Assembly (NCBI RefSeq): GCF_009807005.1
Contig: NZ_WUBR01000001.1
Location: forward strand, 372,001-436,000
Reading direction: 5' to 3'
Source of the DNA: Aurantiacibacter rhizosphaerae
Lineage (GTDB): Bacteria > Pseudomonadota > Alphaproteobacteria > Sphingomonadales > Sphingomonadaceae
Length of the DNA: 64,000 nucleotides
Numbering within the stretch: the first letter of the stretch is position 1; each line of letters opens with the position of its first letter. The notes beneath the pieces were generated by a model. The model saw only the letters and a program-made list of their open reading frames with translations. It was not told the DNA's origin and did not search any database. The position numbers and the translations under genes were made by a program. Below, in pieces: positions 8,265 through 16,245 of this stretch.

Positions 8265-10301
8265 ATGGAATTTCGGAACGGAGACGACGCGGCAATGGCG
8301 CTGGACGAGCATAATGCGGACGAAAACGATACCGGACTGGCAAAGCAGGCACCGGACAAGACGAAGAATCCTTCCGACAAGAAAGCGGTAAGCATGGAAA
8401 AGAGTGACATGGGTAGCGAAGAACTGGTGAGTGAAGCGGCAGCGACTGCGCTGGCCGAGGCCACCAAGGCTGCCCTGAAGCCGCAGATCGATTCAAAGAC
8501 GGTGAACGCGCGCCGTTTCACCATCACCACCGATCCCGCGCGCGATGCCAACCTGACCGAATTCGGCAAGGAAACGCTGACCGATCGCTACCTGCTGCCC
8601 AACGAGACATATCAGGATCTGTTCGCCCGCGTGGCCGATGCCTATGCCGATGATCAGGAGCATGCGCAGCGCCTGTACGATTACATCTCCAACCTGTGGT
8701 TCATGCCCGCAACGCCGGTGCTCTCCAACGGCGGCACCGGTCGCGGCCTGCCGATCTCCTGCTATCTCAACTCCGTGTCCGACAGCCTCGATGGCATCGT
8801 CGGCACCTGGAACGAGAACGTGTGGCTGGCATCCAAGGGCGGCGGCATCGGCACCTATTGGGGCAATGTGCGCGGCATTGGTGAGCCTGTTGGCCTGAAC
8901 GGCAAGACCAGCGGCATCATCCCCTTCGTGCGGGTGATGGACAGCCTGACGCTGGCGATCTCGCAAGGGTCGCTGCGCCGCGGTTCTGCCGCCTGCTACA
9001 TCGACGTGCATCACCCGGAAATCGAGGAATTCCTCGAAATCCGCAAGCCCAGCGGCGACTTCAACCGCAAGGCGCTGAACCTGCATCACGGCGTGCTGCT
9101 GACCGATGCCTTCATGGAGGCGGTTCGCGCGGGCGAGAAGTTCCAGCTGAAATCCCCGAAGGACGGCAGCGTTCGCGGCGAAGTGGATGCCCGCTCCCTG
9201 TTCCAGAAGCTGGTCGAAACGCGCCTGGCCACGGGTGAGCCCTACATCGTGTTTTCCGACACGGTAAACCGCATGATGCCAAAACATCACCGGGACCTGG
9301 GCCTGAAGGTTTCCACCTCCAACCTGTGCAGCGAAATCACCCTGCCGACGGGGATCGATCACCTCGGCAACGATCGCACGGCGGTATGCTGCCTCTCCTC
9401 CCTCAACCTTGAGAAGTGGGACGAGTGGAACGGCGACAAGACCTTTATCGAGGACGTGATGCGCTTCCTCGACAATGTGCTGCAGGATTACATCGAGCGC
9501 GCGCCCGAAGAGATGGCCCGCGCCAAGTATTCCGCCATGCGCGAACGCAGCGTCGGCATGGGCGTGATGGGCTTCCACTCCTTCCTGCAGTCCAAAAGCA
9601 TCGGCTTCGAAAGCCCGATGGCGAAGGTGTGGAACCTGAAGATGTTCAAGCACATCAACGCCAAGGCGAACGAGGCATCGATGATGCTGGCGCATGAGCG
9701 CGGGCCTTGCCCCGATGCGGAAGACATGGGCGCAATGGAGCGGTTCAGCTGCAAGATGGCGATCGCGCCCACCGCGTCGATCAGCATCATCTGCGGCGGC
9801 ACCAGCGCCTGTATCGAGCCGATCCCGGCGAATATCTACACCCACAAGACGCTGTCCGGCAGCTTCGTGGTGAAGAACCCGTACCTCGAAAAGATCCTCG
9901 ACAAGAAATCGAAGAATTCCACCAATATCTGGAACTCGATCCTGGAGAAGGGCGGCAGCGTCCAGCACCTCGATTTCCTGACGCCGGAGGAGAAGGCCAC
10001 CTTCAAGACCAGCTTCGAGATCGATCAGCGCTGGCTGCTGGAATTCGCGGCAGACCGTTCGCCCTTCATCGATCAGGCGCAGTCGCTGAACCTGTTCATC
10101 CCCGCCGATGTCGACAAGTGGGACCTTGCGATGCTGCACTTCCAGGCATGGGAAAAGGGCATCAAGTCGCTCTACTACCTGCGCTCAAAGAGCGTGCAGC
10201 GCGCAGGCTTTGCGGGCGGCGTGGAAGCGGACAACACCGGCGAACCGGCGAAGTACGAGCTACCGACGACGGATTATGACGAGTGTCTCGCCTGCCAGTA
10301 G
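8265..10301 (+). CDS. nrdA: Class I ribonucleoside-diphosphate reductase, alpha subunit
   Basis: Catalytic subunit reducing ribonucleotides to deoxyribonucleotides. 678 residues. Active-site elements are visible: the substrate-reduction Cys in LPISCYLNS, the thiyl radical Cys in NLCSEITLP, the partner Cys in VCCLSSLNL and the redox-active C-terminal tail ECLACQ. The first 80 residues are low-complexity and acidic and lack the ATP-cone motif that gives overall activity control in E. coli NrdA. Alternative starts at MALDEH or MEKSDM would trim that segment. nrdB lies 2.2 kb downstream, separated by four unrelated genes. Confidence 0.95.
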   Translation: MEFRNGDDAAMALDEHNADENDTGLAKQAPDKTKNPSDKKAVSMEKSDMGSEELVSEAAATALAEATKAALKPQIDSKTVNARRFTITTDPARDANLTEFGKETLTDRYLLPNETYQDLFARVADAYADDQEHAQRLYDYISNLWFMPATPVLSNGGTGRGLPISCYLNSVSDSLDGIVGTWNENVWLASKGGGIGTYWGNVRGIGEPVGLNGKTSGIIPFVRVMDSLTLAISQGSLRRGSAACYIDVHHPEIEEFLEIRKPSGDFNRKALNLHHGVLLTDAFMEAVRAGEKFQLKSPKDGSVRGEVDARSLFQKLVETRLATGEPYIVFSDTVNRMMPKHHRDLGLKVSTSNLCSEITLPTGIDHLGNDRTAVCCLSSLNLEKWDEWNGDKTFIEDVMRFLDNVLQDYIERAPEEMARAKYSAMRERSVGMGVMGFHSFLQSKSIGFESPMAKVWNLKMFKHINAKANEASMMLAHERGPCPDAEDMGAMERFSCKMAIAPTASISIICGGTSACIEPIPANIYTHKTLSGSFVVKNPYLEKILDKKSKNSTNIWNSILEKGGSVQHLDFLTPEEKATFKTSFEIDQRWLLEFAADRSPFIDQAQSLNLFIPADVDKWDLAMLHFQAWEKGIKSLYYLRSKSVQRAGFAGGVEADNTGEPAKYELPTTDYDECLACQ

Positions 10302-10308
10302 GCAGGCG
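10289..10308 (+). other. Hairpin spanning the nrdA stop codon
   Basis: CGCCTGCC at 10289-10296 and GGCAGGCG at 10301-10308 form an 8-bp perfect stem with a four-base loop; the nrdA TAG lies in the loop and first stem base. No T-run follows, so it is more likely a transcript stabiliser or partial attenuator than a full terminator. Confidence 0.45.
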
Positions 10309-10330
10309 TTGAACGGGGGAGAGGCTGGCA

Positions 10331-10492
10331 ATGTCAATATGGTCAATTTCCATCATCGCCATCGGCGTTGTCGTCATCTTCCTGTCGATCAAGGTGATGC
10401 GCGCTTCGGCGGAGCAACGCGGCAAGTACTTCCTGCTGATCGCCGCTCTGCTGATGCTTTCGACAACCCTGCTGCTGCTCGGTCAGAACTAG
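10331..10492 (+). CDS. Small two-helix membrane protein, 53 aa
   Basis: Starts MSIWSISIIAIGVVV and ends LLLLGQN. Two hydrophobic helices, residues 3-20 and 33-50, flank a short charged loop (KVMRASAEQRGK). A strong GGGGAGAG Shine-Dalgarno precedes the ATG by about 8 bases. It begins 29 bp after nrdA and is probably cotranscribed with it. No family recognised. Confidence 0.65.
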   Translation: MSIWSISIIAIGVVVIFLSIKVMRASAEQRGKYFLLIAALLMLSTTLLLLGQN

Positions 10493-10536
10493 CTGCGGCT
10501 GCTGCGGATGACCACGAGCCGAGAAAGCGCCGTCAG

Positions 10537-11388
10537 CTAGAACAGCGGCAGGCGGGCGATGTCGGCGGTATTCAGCGATATGCCGAAGACGCTCGCCAAT
10601 GCATCGCCATAGGCCTGAGGCGTATCGAGTGATCGCCGGTCCATCGGCGCACTCTTGCGCCACACGGTAAGCTGGCGGTCCACCAGGCTGGCAAAGCCAT
10701 CGGGCAGGCAGATGCTGGCGACAGTCAGATTGGTGAAGCGCGATCCTTCGTGAGTGGCGGACCAGTGGCAGCCCAGCGCAAGGTCCGCCTGCGCCACCGG
10801 CATTAGGTCAAAGGCATATTGCTTTTCCCACTGATCATCGCTGTTCACGCGGCCATCGGTGGCGAGCTTCGGGCCCATCCGTTCCAGCAGCCAGGCGCCC
10901 GGCAGATCGCCATCCTGCCCGATGCGGCTGAGGCGGTGGTGCGCGCCATCACCCGTCTGCGCGCGCTCCCCATCGCGCAGGCGCATGGGCGGGGCGTAGG
11001 AGCCGCCGAAACCGGCGTCGCAAATCCATCGCTCATCACCAAATTCCACCAGCAGCAGGCAATGCGCGCGCGCCGTAGGGGCGGGCGGATCGCCCAGCAA
11101 CACGCGGGCCAGCAGGATGCGGTTGGTGAACCCTGCGTCCGTCAGCATGTCAGCCAGCAGGCGGTTGTGTTCAAAACAGAAGCCGCCGCGCCGGGCCTCC
11201 ACCAGTTTCGCAAAAACCGCGTCACTATCGCAGGTGACCCCGCGGCCCAGCGGAATGTCGAAATTTTCGAACGGGATGGACTGGCGATGGGCGGACTGGA
11301 TCCGCGCAAGGCCGGTGGGATCGACTTGCACAGGTGCCTGCAATCCAATGCGTTTCAGATATGGTGACAGCCGATTGGTGGTGTGCAT
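10537..11388 (-). CDS. Arylamine N-acetyltransferase
   Basis: Transfers acetyl from acetyl-CoA to arylamines or arylhydrazines. About 283 residues, the normal length. The Cys-His-Asp triad is visible: Cys in RRGGFCFEHN, His in TARAHCLLLV and Asp in ICDAGFGGSY. PFENFDI near the N-terminus is also typical. The start MHTTNRL is used; a longer in-frame start adds 12 unlikely residues. It is convergent with the small membrane gene after nrdA. The physiological substrate cannot be inferred from the neighbours. Confidence 0.93.
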   Translation of the reverse strand: MHTTNRLSPYLKRIGLQAPVQVDPTGLARIQSAHRQSIPFENFDIPLGRGVTCDSDAVFAKLVEARRGGFCFEHNRLLADMLTDAGFTNRILLARVLLGDPPAPTARAHCLLLVEFGDERWICDAGFGGSYAPPMRLRDGERAQTGDGAHHRLSRIGQDGDLPGAWLLERMGPKLATDGRVNSDDQWEKQYAFDLMPVAQADLALGCHWSATHEGSRFTNLTVASICLPDGFASLVDRQLTVWRKSAPMDRRSLDTPQAYGDALASVFGISLNTADIARLPLF

Positions 11389-11572
11389 CACCGGCGCATG
11401 CCTTGCGGTGCAAAGGACTTGCAAGCAAAAGCTGAACGAAGTCGCCGCGAAAACTTCAATAGGTCAATTCAGGCAAGTCACTGAAAATATGGGAAATGCA
11501 TACCGCGTCCCAATTGGCGCCCTGTGGTTTTGGTGAGATGATCTTAACCATTGGCAGGTTACAGCACTGGCC

Positions 11573-11878
11573 ATGACCAGCGGCGGAAGAAAACGATATC
11601 AGGATCACCATGGATATGGCGAGATCAAGTTCTCGCGGTATTTCGTGCTGTATGTTTCGCAGATCGCCTGGATAGGGCTGGGCATCTATCTTTACGCCGG
11701 AGCCTACTGGCCATCCACCTGCACGCCGGACAATCTGCTGGAAGTTTACGGCTGCTCCATGCGCCTGCCCGAAGACGGCGGCGGCTGGCGGGAGGCTGCT
11801 TTGCTGACATGGCTGTGGGCCACGCCAATCCTGATCGGGCTGGAGCTGTCACGCCGGTTCAACAAGGACGGCAACTAG
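11573..11878 (+). CDS. Hypothetical membrane protein, 101 aa
   Basis: Two predicted membrane helices: FVLYVSQIAWIGLGIYLYAG around residues 24-44 and AALLTWLWATPILIGLEL near the C-terminus. A loop between them contains two Cys (STCTPD and YGCSM) that could pair in the periplasm. No family recognised. It is convergent with the stress-promoter gene that follows. Confidence 0.65.
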   Translation: MTSGGRKRYQDHHGYGEIKFSRYFVLYVSQIAWIGLGIYLYAGAYWPSTCTPDNLLEVYGCSMRLPEDGGGWREAALLTWLWATPILIGLELSRRFNKDGN

Positions 11879-11900
11879 TCCGCGCCGCCGCGGCGGCGTC

Positions 11901-12209
11901 TTACTCGCTGTCGTCCAGCTTTTCTTCGCGTTCCTTCGCCGCGCCGCCATATCCGCGTTCGCTGGCATCGGGCGCATCGGCCATTTCCTCGCCATCCTGC
12001 GCGCCATAGCCAAAGCCCTTGTCAGACTGTTCGCCAGCCTGTTTGCGGCGGCTTTCCTGGTCTTCGCGGGTCGGCTGCTGATCCATCTGCACGCCTGCCT
12101 GCTTGCGCTCTTCCATCATGTCGCCCGCAACCATGGGGGCCTGTTCCTGCGACTGGCGCGCTGGGCGCGTGCCTGCGTATCGGTCATTTCCTGTCTGGTC
12201 GGTCATCAT
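11901..12209 (-). CDS. Small hydrophilic protein under a predicted EcfG stress promoter
   Basis: 102-residue, highly charged protein rich in Gln, Glu, Asp and Gly, with repeated KQAG segments (EERKQAG, RRKQAGEQ) and no hydrophobic core. It is likely intrinsically disordered, like other small stress-protective proteins. An ATG is used, with GGAG a few bases before the tandem ATG ATG; an in-frame TTG at 12227 is possible. A canonical sigma-EcfG promoter lies just upstream (12245-12270), so induction in the general stress response is the best functional clue. Confidence 0.7.
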   Translation of the reverse strand: MMTDQTGNDRYAGTRPARQSQEQAPMVAGDMMEERKQAGVQMDQQPTREDQESRRKQAGEQSDKGFGYGAQDGEEMADAPDASERGYGGAAKEREEKLDDSE

Positions 12210-12244
12210 AAACTCCGCATTTTTCAAGGTGCTTGTGCCCGATC

Positions 12245-12270
12245 AACGGATGGCGCGGCGGTGATGTTCC
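12245..12270 (-). promoter_or_regulatory. Sigma-EcfG (general stress response) promoter
   Basis: Read on the minus strand, GGAAC (12270-12266), a 17-bp spacer and CGTT (12248-12245) match the alphaproteobacterial EcfG consensus GGAAC-N16/17-CGTT exactly. The predicted start site is about 30 bp before the ATG at 12209. Confidence 0.75.
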
Positions 12271-12309
12271 TGCCGCGCGATCAATATGTTGTCGCGTCCG
12301 GAAAGTGCT

Positions 12310-12432
12310 GACTCACCGCAGTTAAGTCTTGGCAGGCAATGCCGATCCGCCCCGACTCAGCAGGGCAGGCGGGATAGCGGATTTATCCACGAAACAAACT
12401 GCGCCCTTGCTATCGAATCACCCGCATGATTC
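12310..12432. promoter_or_regulatory. Four GANTC (CcrM) sites upstream of nrdB
   Basis: GANTC occurs at 12310, 12354, 12415 and 12428, four times in 123 bp (about 0.5 expected), immediately before nrdB. The same enrichment precedes nrdA, which suggests shared cell-cycle control by CcrM methylation and GcrA. Confidence 0.5.
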
Positions 12433-12471
12433 ACTATGTAGGACGTTCGCGCCAGAAACCGGAGATACCAG

Positions 12472-13548
12472 ATGTCGTTGCTCGAAGCCCGCAAGACCTA
12501 CAAGCCCTTTGAATACCCATGGGCCTATGAGTTCTGGAAGCGGCAGCAGCAGGTGCACTGGATGCCGGAGGAAGTTCCCCTGGGAGAGGACTGCCGCGAC
12601 TGGGCGCAGAACCTGACCGATCATGAGCGTAACCTGCTCACGCAGATCTTCCGCTTCTTCACCCAAGCCGATATCGAGGTGCAGGATTGCTACCACGAAA
12701 AATATGGCCGCGTGTTCAAGCCGACCGAGGTGAAGATGATGCTGGCCGCGTTCTCCAACATGGAAACGGTGCACATCGCCGCCTATTCCCACCTGCTCGA
12801 CACCATTGGCATGCCCGAAAGCGAATACGGCATGTTCCTGGAATACGAGGAGATGAAGGCCAAGGTCGATTACCTTGACCAGTTCGGCGTCGACAGTGAC
12901 GAAGATATCGCCCGCACGCTGGCCATGTTCGGCGGCTTTACCGAAGGGCTGCAGCTGTTCGCCAGCTTCGCCATGCTGATGAACTTCCCGCGCTTCAACA
13001 AGATGAAGGGCATGGGGCAGATCGTATCATGGTCCGTGCGCGATGAATCGCTGCATTGCGAAGGCATCACCCGCCTCTTCCACGCCTTCACCAAGGAACG
13101 CGACTGCCTGACGAAGGCGGTGAAGGAAGACATCATGGACATGTGCCAGAAGACGGTGCGCCTGGAAGATGCCTTCATCGATCTGGCGTTCGAGCAGGGC
13201 CCCGTGCCCGGCATGACGGCCAAGGAAATCAAGCGCTACATCCGCTACATCGCCGACTGGCGCCTGTCGCAGCTGGGCCTGCCCGCGATGTACATGATCG
13301 AGGATCACCCGCTGCCGTGGCTCACGCCGCTGCTGAACGGGGTGGAGCACGCCAACTTCTTCGAAACCCGCGCCACCGAATATTCCAAGGGCGCCACCAA
13401 GGGCAAATGGCAGGACGTCTGGTCCAGCTTCGACAAGCGCCAGAAAGCCAAGGCCGCCAACGAGGAAGTCGCCGAGGACATGGGGCCGGATATGTTCGGT
13501 GAAGTTGCTACGCCGAAGGGCGATGCCGGGAGTGTTGCGGCGGAGTAG
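12472..13548 (+). CDS. nrdB: Class I ribonucleotide reductase, beta subunit
   Basis: Radical-generating dimetal subunit, 358 residues. Metal ligands and the radical Tyr are readable: AFSNMETVHIAAY gives the Glu and His ligands followed four residues later by the Tyr that aligns with E. coli Tyr122. Further ligands appear in GFTEGLQLF and VRDESLHCEG. The C-terminal tail (MGPDMFG) resembles the alpha-binding peptide. It lacks the N-terminal ATP-cone found in some R2 proteins. It has its own GANTC-rich upstream region rather than an operon with nrdA. Confidence 0.95.
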   Translation: MSLLEARKTYKPFEYPWAYEFWKRQQQVHWMPEEVPLGEDCRDWAQNLTDHERNLLTQIFRFFTQADIEVQDCYHEKYGRVFKPTEVKMMLAAFSNMETVHIAAYSHLLDTIGMPESEYGMFLEYEEMKAKVDYLDQFGVDSDEDIARTLAMFGGFTEGLQLFASFAMLMNFPRFNKMKGMGQIVSWSVRDESLHCEGITRLFHAFTKERDCLTKAVKEDIMDMCQKTVRLEDAFIDLAFEQGPVPGMTAKEIKRYIRYIADWRLSQLGLPAMYMIEDHPLPWLTPLLNGVEHANFFETRATEYSKGATKGKWQDVWSSFDKRQKAKAANEEVAEDMGPDMFGEVATPKGDAGSVAAE

Positions 13549-13638
13549 GACGGCAGCATGAATTAAAAACGCGACCAGCCGAGTGTGGATCTCGAAATAA
13601 GATCTGGAATTTAGATCTCAATGTATGGTAAATGCTAA

Positions 13639-13669
13639 GTTGACCAAGGCGATGAGCGCCTTGGTCAAC
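13639..13669. other. 13-bp perfect hairpin between nrdB and the DGQHR gene
   Basis: GTTGACCAAGGCG at 13639-13651 and CGCCTTGGTCAAC at 13657-13669 with a five-base loop. No T-run follows on either strand, so a classical terminator is doubtful; an operator or structured leader is possible. The surrounding gap 13549-13810 has lower GC and three GATCT copies, and no gene. Confidence 0.55.
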
Positions 13670-13810
13670 GCCTAAGCGTCACCCGGTCCAAACGGTTGGC
13701 GTAGGCCCTGTTGTCGGATCTGCACGGAAGCAACGGTCACCAAAACCGTAGCTTGGAACCACAACGGGGCCGTATGGCTAGCACATACTCATAGAGATGG
13801 GAAGACGATC

Positions 13811-14929
13811 ATGTCGGTATTGTCGGTTGTTAAGGGTCAGACCTTATCGTCGGGCACCCAAACGATCGTGGGGGCTCTGAAGTTTCGAGAAATTCATGAC
13901 CGTATCCGGACGCCGTGGAGAGACGCTCGCACCAAAGAGGGTTACCAACGCAAGCCGGCTCACAGTCGTATCGCAAAGCTCATGATGGAAATCCGGAAGG
14001 GTCGCGTCGACATTCCCACAGCCGTTCTCTTGAACGCTCCACATCCAACGTGGGAAATCGCTTATCAAGATCGTCAAGGGAATAGTTGTGCTGAACTAGA
14101 TCTTCAAAAATACTCTGGTGATTTCTCAGTAGTCGATGGACAGCATAGACTGACCGCCCTCAAGCACCTGTATCACGAAGATCCAGAGCGCTATGGAAAT
14201 TTCAAGATACAATTCGTAATGATGCTTGGGGCCACGAAATTCGTGGAGCTTGAGCAGTTTTACATTGTGAACTCTACCGCCAAGTCAGTCAAAACAGACC
14301 TTGCTTACGATCTTCTGAAACAGCGAGCAGATCACGATGGTTTGGTGATGACAGGTCTAATCGAATCGGGCCAAGATTGGAAAGTAGAGGCCCAATCCCT
14401 GACCGAAATGATGGCGGATGACTCAGATATTTGGCGTCGACGGATTCAGCTAGCGAACGAGCCAAAAAATGGCACCACAATCCCCAGTGCATCGTTTGTT
14501 ACGTCTCTCCGAAAATTTCTAACTTATCCATTCATAAAAAACCTCTCTCGCGAGAAAAAATTCGAGCTACTCGAAACATATTGGCGTGGAATCAGGTCTG
14601 CCATCAAGGAGCCGTTCGTGAAGCCCGACGATTACACTTTACTGAAAGGTATCGGCGTGTGGGCGATGCACGAGATACTTCCAGAAGTAATAGAAATTAT
14701 AAGAAGTAACGGCGACCAACTCTTTGACGATACTAACTACGGTCCAATTCTCGCAGATATGTTCGATGATCTCGAAGGCGAAAATAAAGAGGCCGACGTG
14801 GTAAAAGGAGCGGATTTCTGGTTGACAGCACCTAAGGGGGGTGCTGCGGGCAGCTACTCATCTTCCGCTGGCAAGCGCGTGCTAATTTCTAAACTTTTGC
14901 AAGGTCTTCCCGAACCAAGTATCGAATAG
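13811..14929 (+). CDS. DGQHR-domain protein (DndB-like)
   Basis: 372-residue protein with the hallmark VVDGQHRLTALKHL near residue 113, followed by a block ending in FYIVNSTAKSVKTDLAYDLL typical of the DGQHR family that includes DndB, the regulator of DNA phosphorothioation. Base composition is visibly lower in GC than the neighbours and codon use differs, which suggests horizontal acquisition. No dndC, dndD or dndE lies nearby, so it stands alone. Its role (regulatory, or a defence component) is unknown. Confidence 0.82.
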   Translation: MSVLSVVKGQTLSSGTQTIVGALKFREIHDRIRTPWRDARTKEGYQRKPAHSRIAKLMMEIRKGRVDIPTAVLLNAPHPTWEIAYQDRQGNSCAELDLQKYSGDFSVVDGQHRLTALKHLYHEDPERYGNFKIQFVMMLGATKFVELEQFYIVNSTAKSVKTDLAYDLLKQRADHDGLVMTGLIESGQDWKVEAQSLTEMMADDSDIWRRRIQLANEPKNGTTIPSASFVTSLRKFLTYPFIKNLSREKKFELLETYWRGIRSAIKEPFVKPDDYTLLKGIGVWAMHEILPEVIEIIRSNGDQLFDDTNYGPILADMFDDLEGENKEADVVKGADFWLTAPKGGAAGSYSSSAGKRVLISKLLQGLPEPSIE

Positions 14930-14975
14930 GAGTTATTCGCGTCATGATTAACTGAGCACTCTCGCGCGCGCAATC

Positions 14976-15629
14976 TCACCACCCCCACGCACCAGGCGAC
15001 TCATCCACCGGATTGCCAGCATCGAACTCCACCCGGAACAATCGCGTCGGGTCGTTGCGGCGGGTTAGCTGGTAGGCAAACATCGCGCCCGGCGCGTCTG
15101 CCGGGGTTACTTCCATCCGCCACACATTGGTGAGGGAGACGTCCAGTCCCTCCCGCTCGAACATGAGACGCGAGTATGCGTCGACGGGGAAATCCTGCAC
15201 GCGCGCGGTTCCGGTGGACAGTGTGTCTCCGCCATATTGCGTCACCACGTCCTCGCTGCCGTCTTCGTGGCGGTGATCGTGTTTCAGGCGCAGGCCATCT
15301 GCCGTTCGCGTCACCACCCAGGTGCGGCTGCGATCCCATATCGGATCGTCCATGGTGTTTGCCATTCCGCTTTCCACGTGAAAGGCAATCGCGATGCGCG
15401 TGTCGCTGCATTCGGCCCAGTGGGCCAGCATGGCGAGCCCGGCAAAATCCGCATCCCGCTCATCCGAACTGGCAAGCGCGCCCCTGTAGGTGTTGCCGCA
15501 ATGGCTGGAGAGATTGTCCCAGAACGCCTCCTGTGAAGCGGGCAGGGCGGGTGCCTGCGGCATGGTGGCACAGGCGGTAAGGAGCGGGGCGGCGAGGGCG
15601 AAAGCAAGCAGGGATGTTTTCATCAGCAT
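14976..15629 (-). CDS. Hypothetical lipoprotein
   Basis: About 217 residues with a lipoprotein signal peptide: MKTSLL, a hydrophobic core and the lipobox LLTACA. The mature part has conserved-looking aromatic and acidic segments (YRGALASSDERD, LRLKHDHRHEDG) that resemble a CpcT/CpeT-type beta-barrel, but this assignment is weak. A tandem start (15629 or 15623) is possible. It is a monocistronic gene convergent with the DGQHR gene. Confidence 0.75.
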   Translation of the reverse strand: MLMKTSLLAFALAAPLLTACATMPQAPALPASQEAFWDNLSSHCGNTYRGALASSDERDADFAGLAMLAHWAECSDTRIAIAFHVESGMANTMDDPIWDRSRTWVVTRTADGLRLKHDHRHEDGSEDVVTQYGGDTLSTGTARVQDFPVDAYSRLMFEREGLDVSLTNVWRMEVTPADAPGAMFAYQLTRRNDPTRLFRVEFDAGNPVDESPGAWGW

Positions 15630-15934
15630 TGTGTGGACCCTGCCGGCGAATTGCGGAAGGGGTATGTGCTGAGCCCGCGCCCTCCTGTCAGCAAAGCATC
15701 CAGAACCTTTGGCAGAAAAAATCCGATTTTCCTTGAAACCATCTGCGATGATACACATTATCAAAGATGCGGACCGGGCCCCTCTGGCGAGTGCTCATTT
15801 GCCCTCGTGATGTCGGACCGCATCGGACAGCCGATGCGTGTTTTGACGGGGCATTTTCTCCCCCCAAGCAAAACTCCCCGGCAGAAACGTTATCGGCCGT
15901 CCGATCACCCTCTAACCCTGTTGGGAGATCAAGG
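15630..15934. other. 305-bp intergenic region with one hairpin
   Basis: No coding sequence is convincing here. CGCATCGG (15819-15826) and CCGATGCG (15831-15838) form an 8-bp stem with a four-base loop, followed by TGTTTT. This is a candidate intrinsic terminator on the plus strand without an obvious upstream gene, so a short RNA ending there is possible. Confidence 0.4.
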
Positions 15935-16120
15935 ATGAAGGCCCGTTACTACAAACTCACAGAGCTCCACGCGAAGCTGGACACGGCCCTGCGCCGCGAG
16001 GTGAACCGCCGCGCGCCGGACCAGTTCAAGGTCATGGCGTTGAAGCGGCGCAAGCTGCGCGTGAAAGACCTGCTGGCCCGCATTGCGCGCCTGGCGATGA
16101 ACCAGCCCCAGCGCGCATAG
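15935..16120 (+). CDS. DUF465 (YdcH-like) small protein
   Basis: 61-residue basic helical protein of the DUF465/YdcH family. The signature is clear: LTELHAKLD near the N-terminus, RRAPDQFKV in the middle and the closing LKRRKLRVKDLLARI. Function is unknown; many alphaproteobacteria carry several copies. AAGG precedes the ATG closely. It is followed by short direct repeats containing CAAAGGGCG before nhaA. Confidence 0.85.
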   Translation: MKARYYKLTELHAKLDTALRREVNRRAPDQFKVMALKRRKLRVKDLLARIARLAMNQPQRA

Positions 16121-16245
16121 CGACTGCGGTGCTCAGCTAAGGGGCGCCCTGTCAAAGGGCGTCCTGCCAAAGGGCGGGTCGGCATTTCCCCTCCATTGAC
16201 CCCGGCCCGTCCTTTGCAAATGACCTTTTGCCCAAGAGTTACTCC

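Noticed and set aside
8493-10139. Long minus-strand open frame opposite nrdA
   Set aside because: It mirrors codon bias of a high-GC gene; nrdA motifs are intact and the antisense product has no recognisable domain.
13811-14929. Complete phosphorothioation (dnd) or similar defence system
   Set aside because: Only the DGQHR gene is present; no sulfurtransferase, desulfurase or nuclease partner lies in the flanks.
16130-16190. Short CAAAGGGCG direct repeats before nhaA as a CRISPR or mobile element
   Set aside because: Two to three short copies without spacers or flanking gene; only a local duplication.
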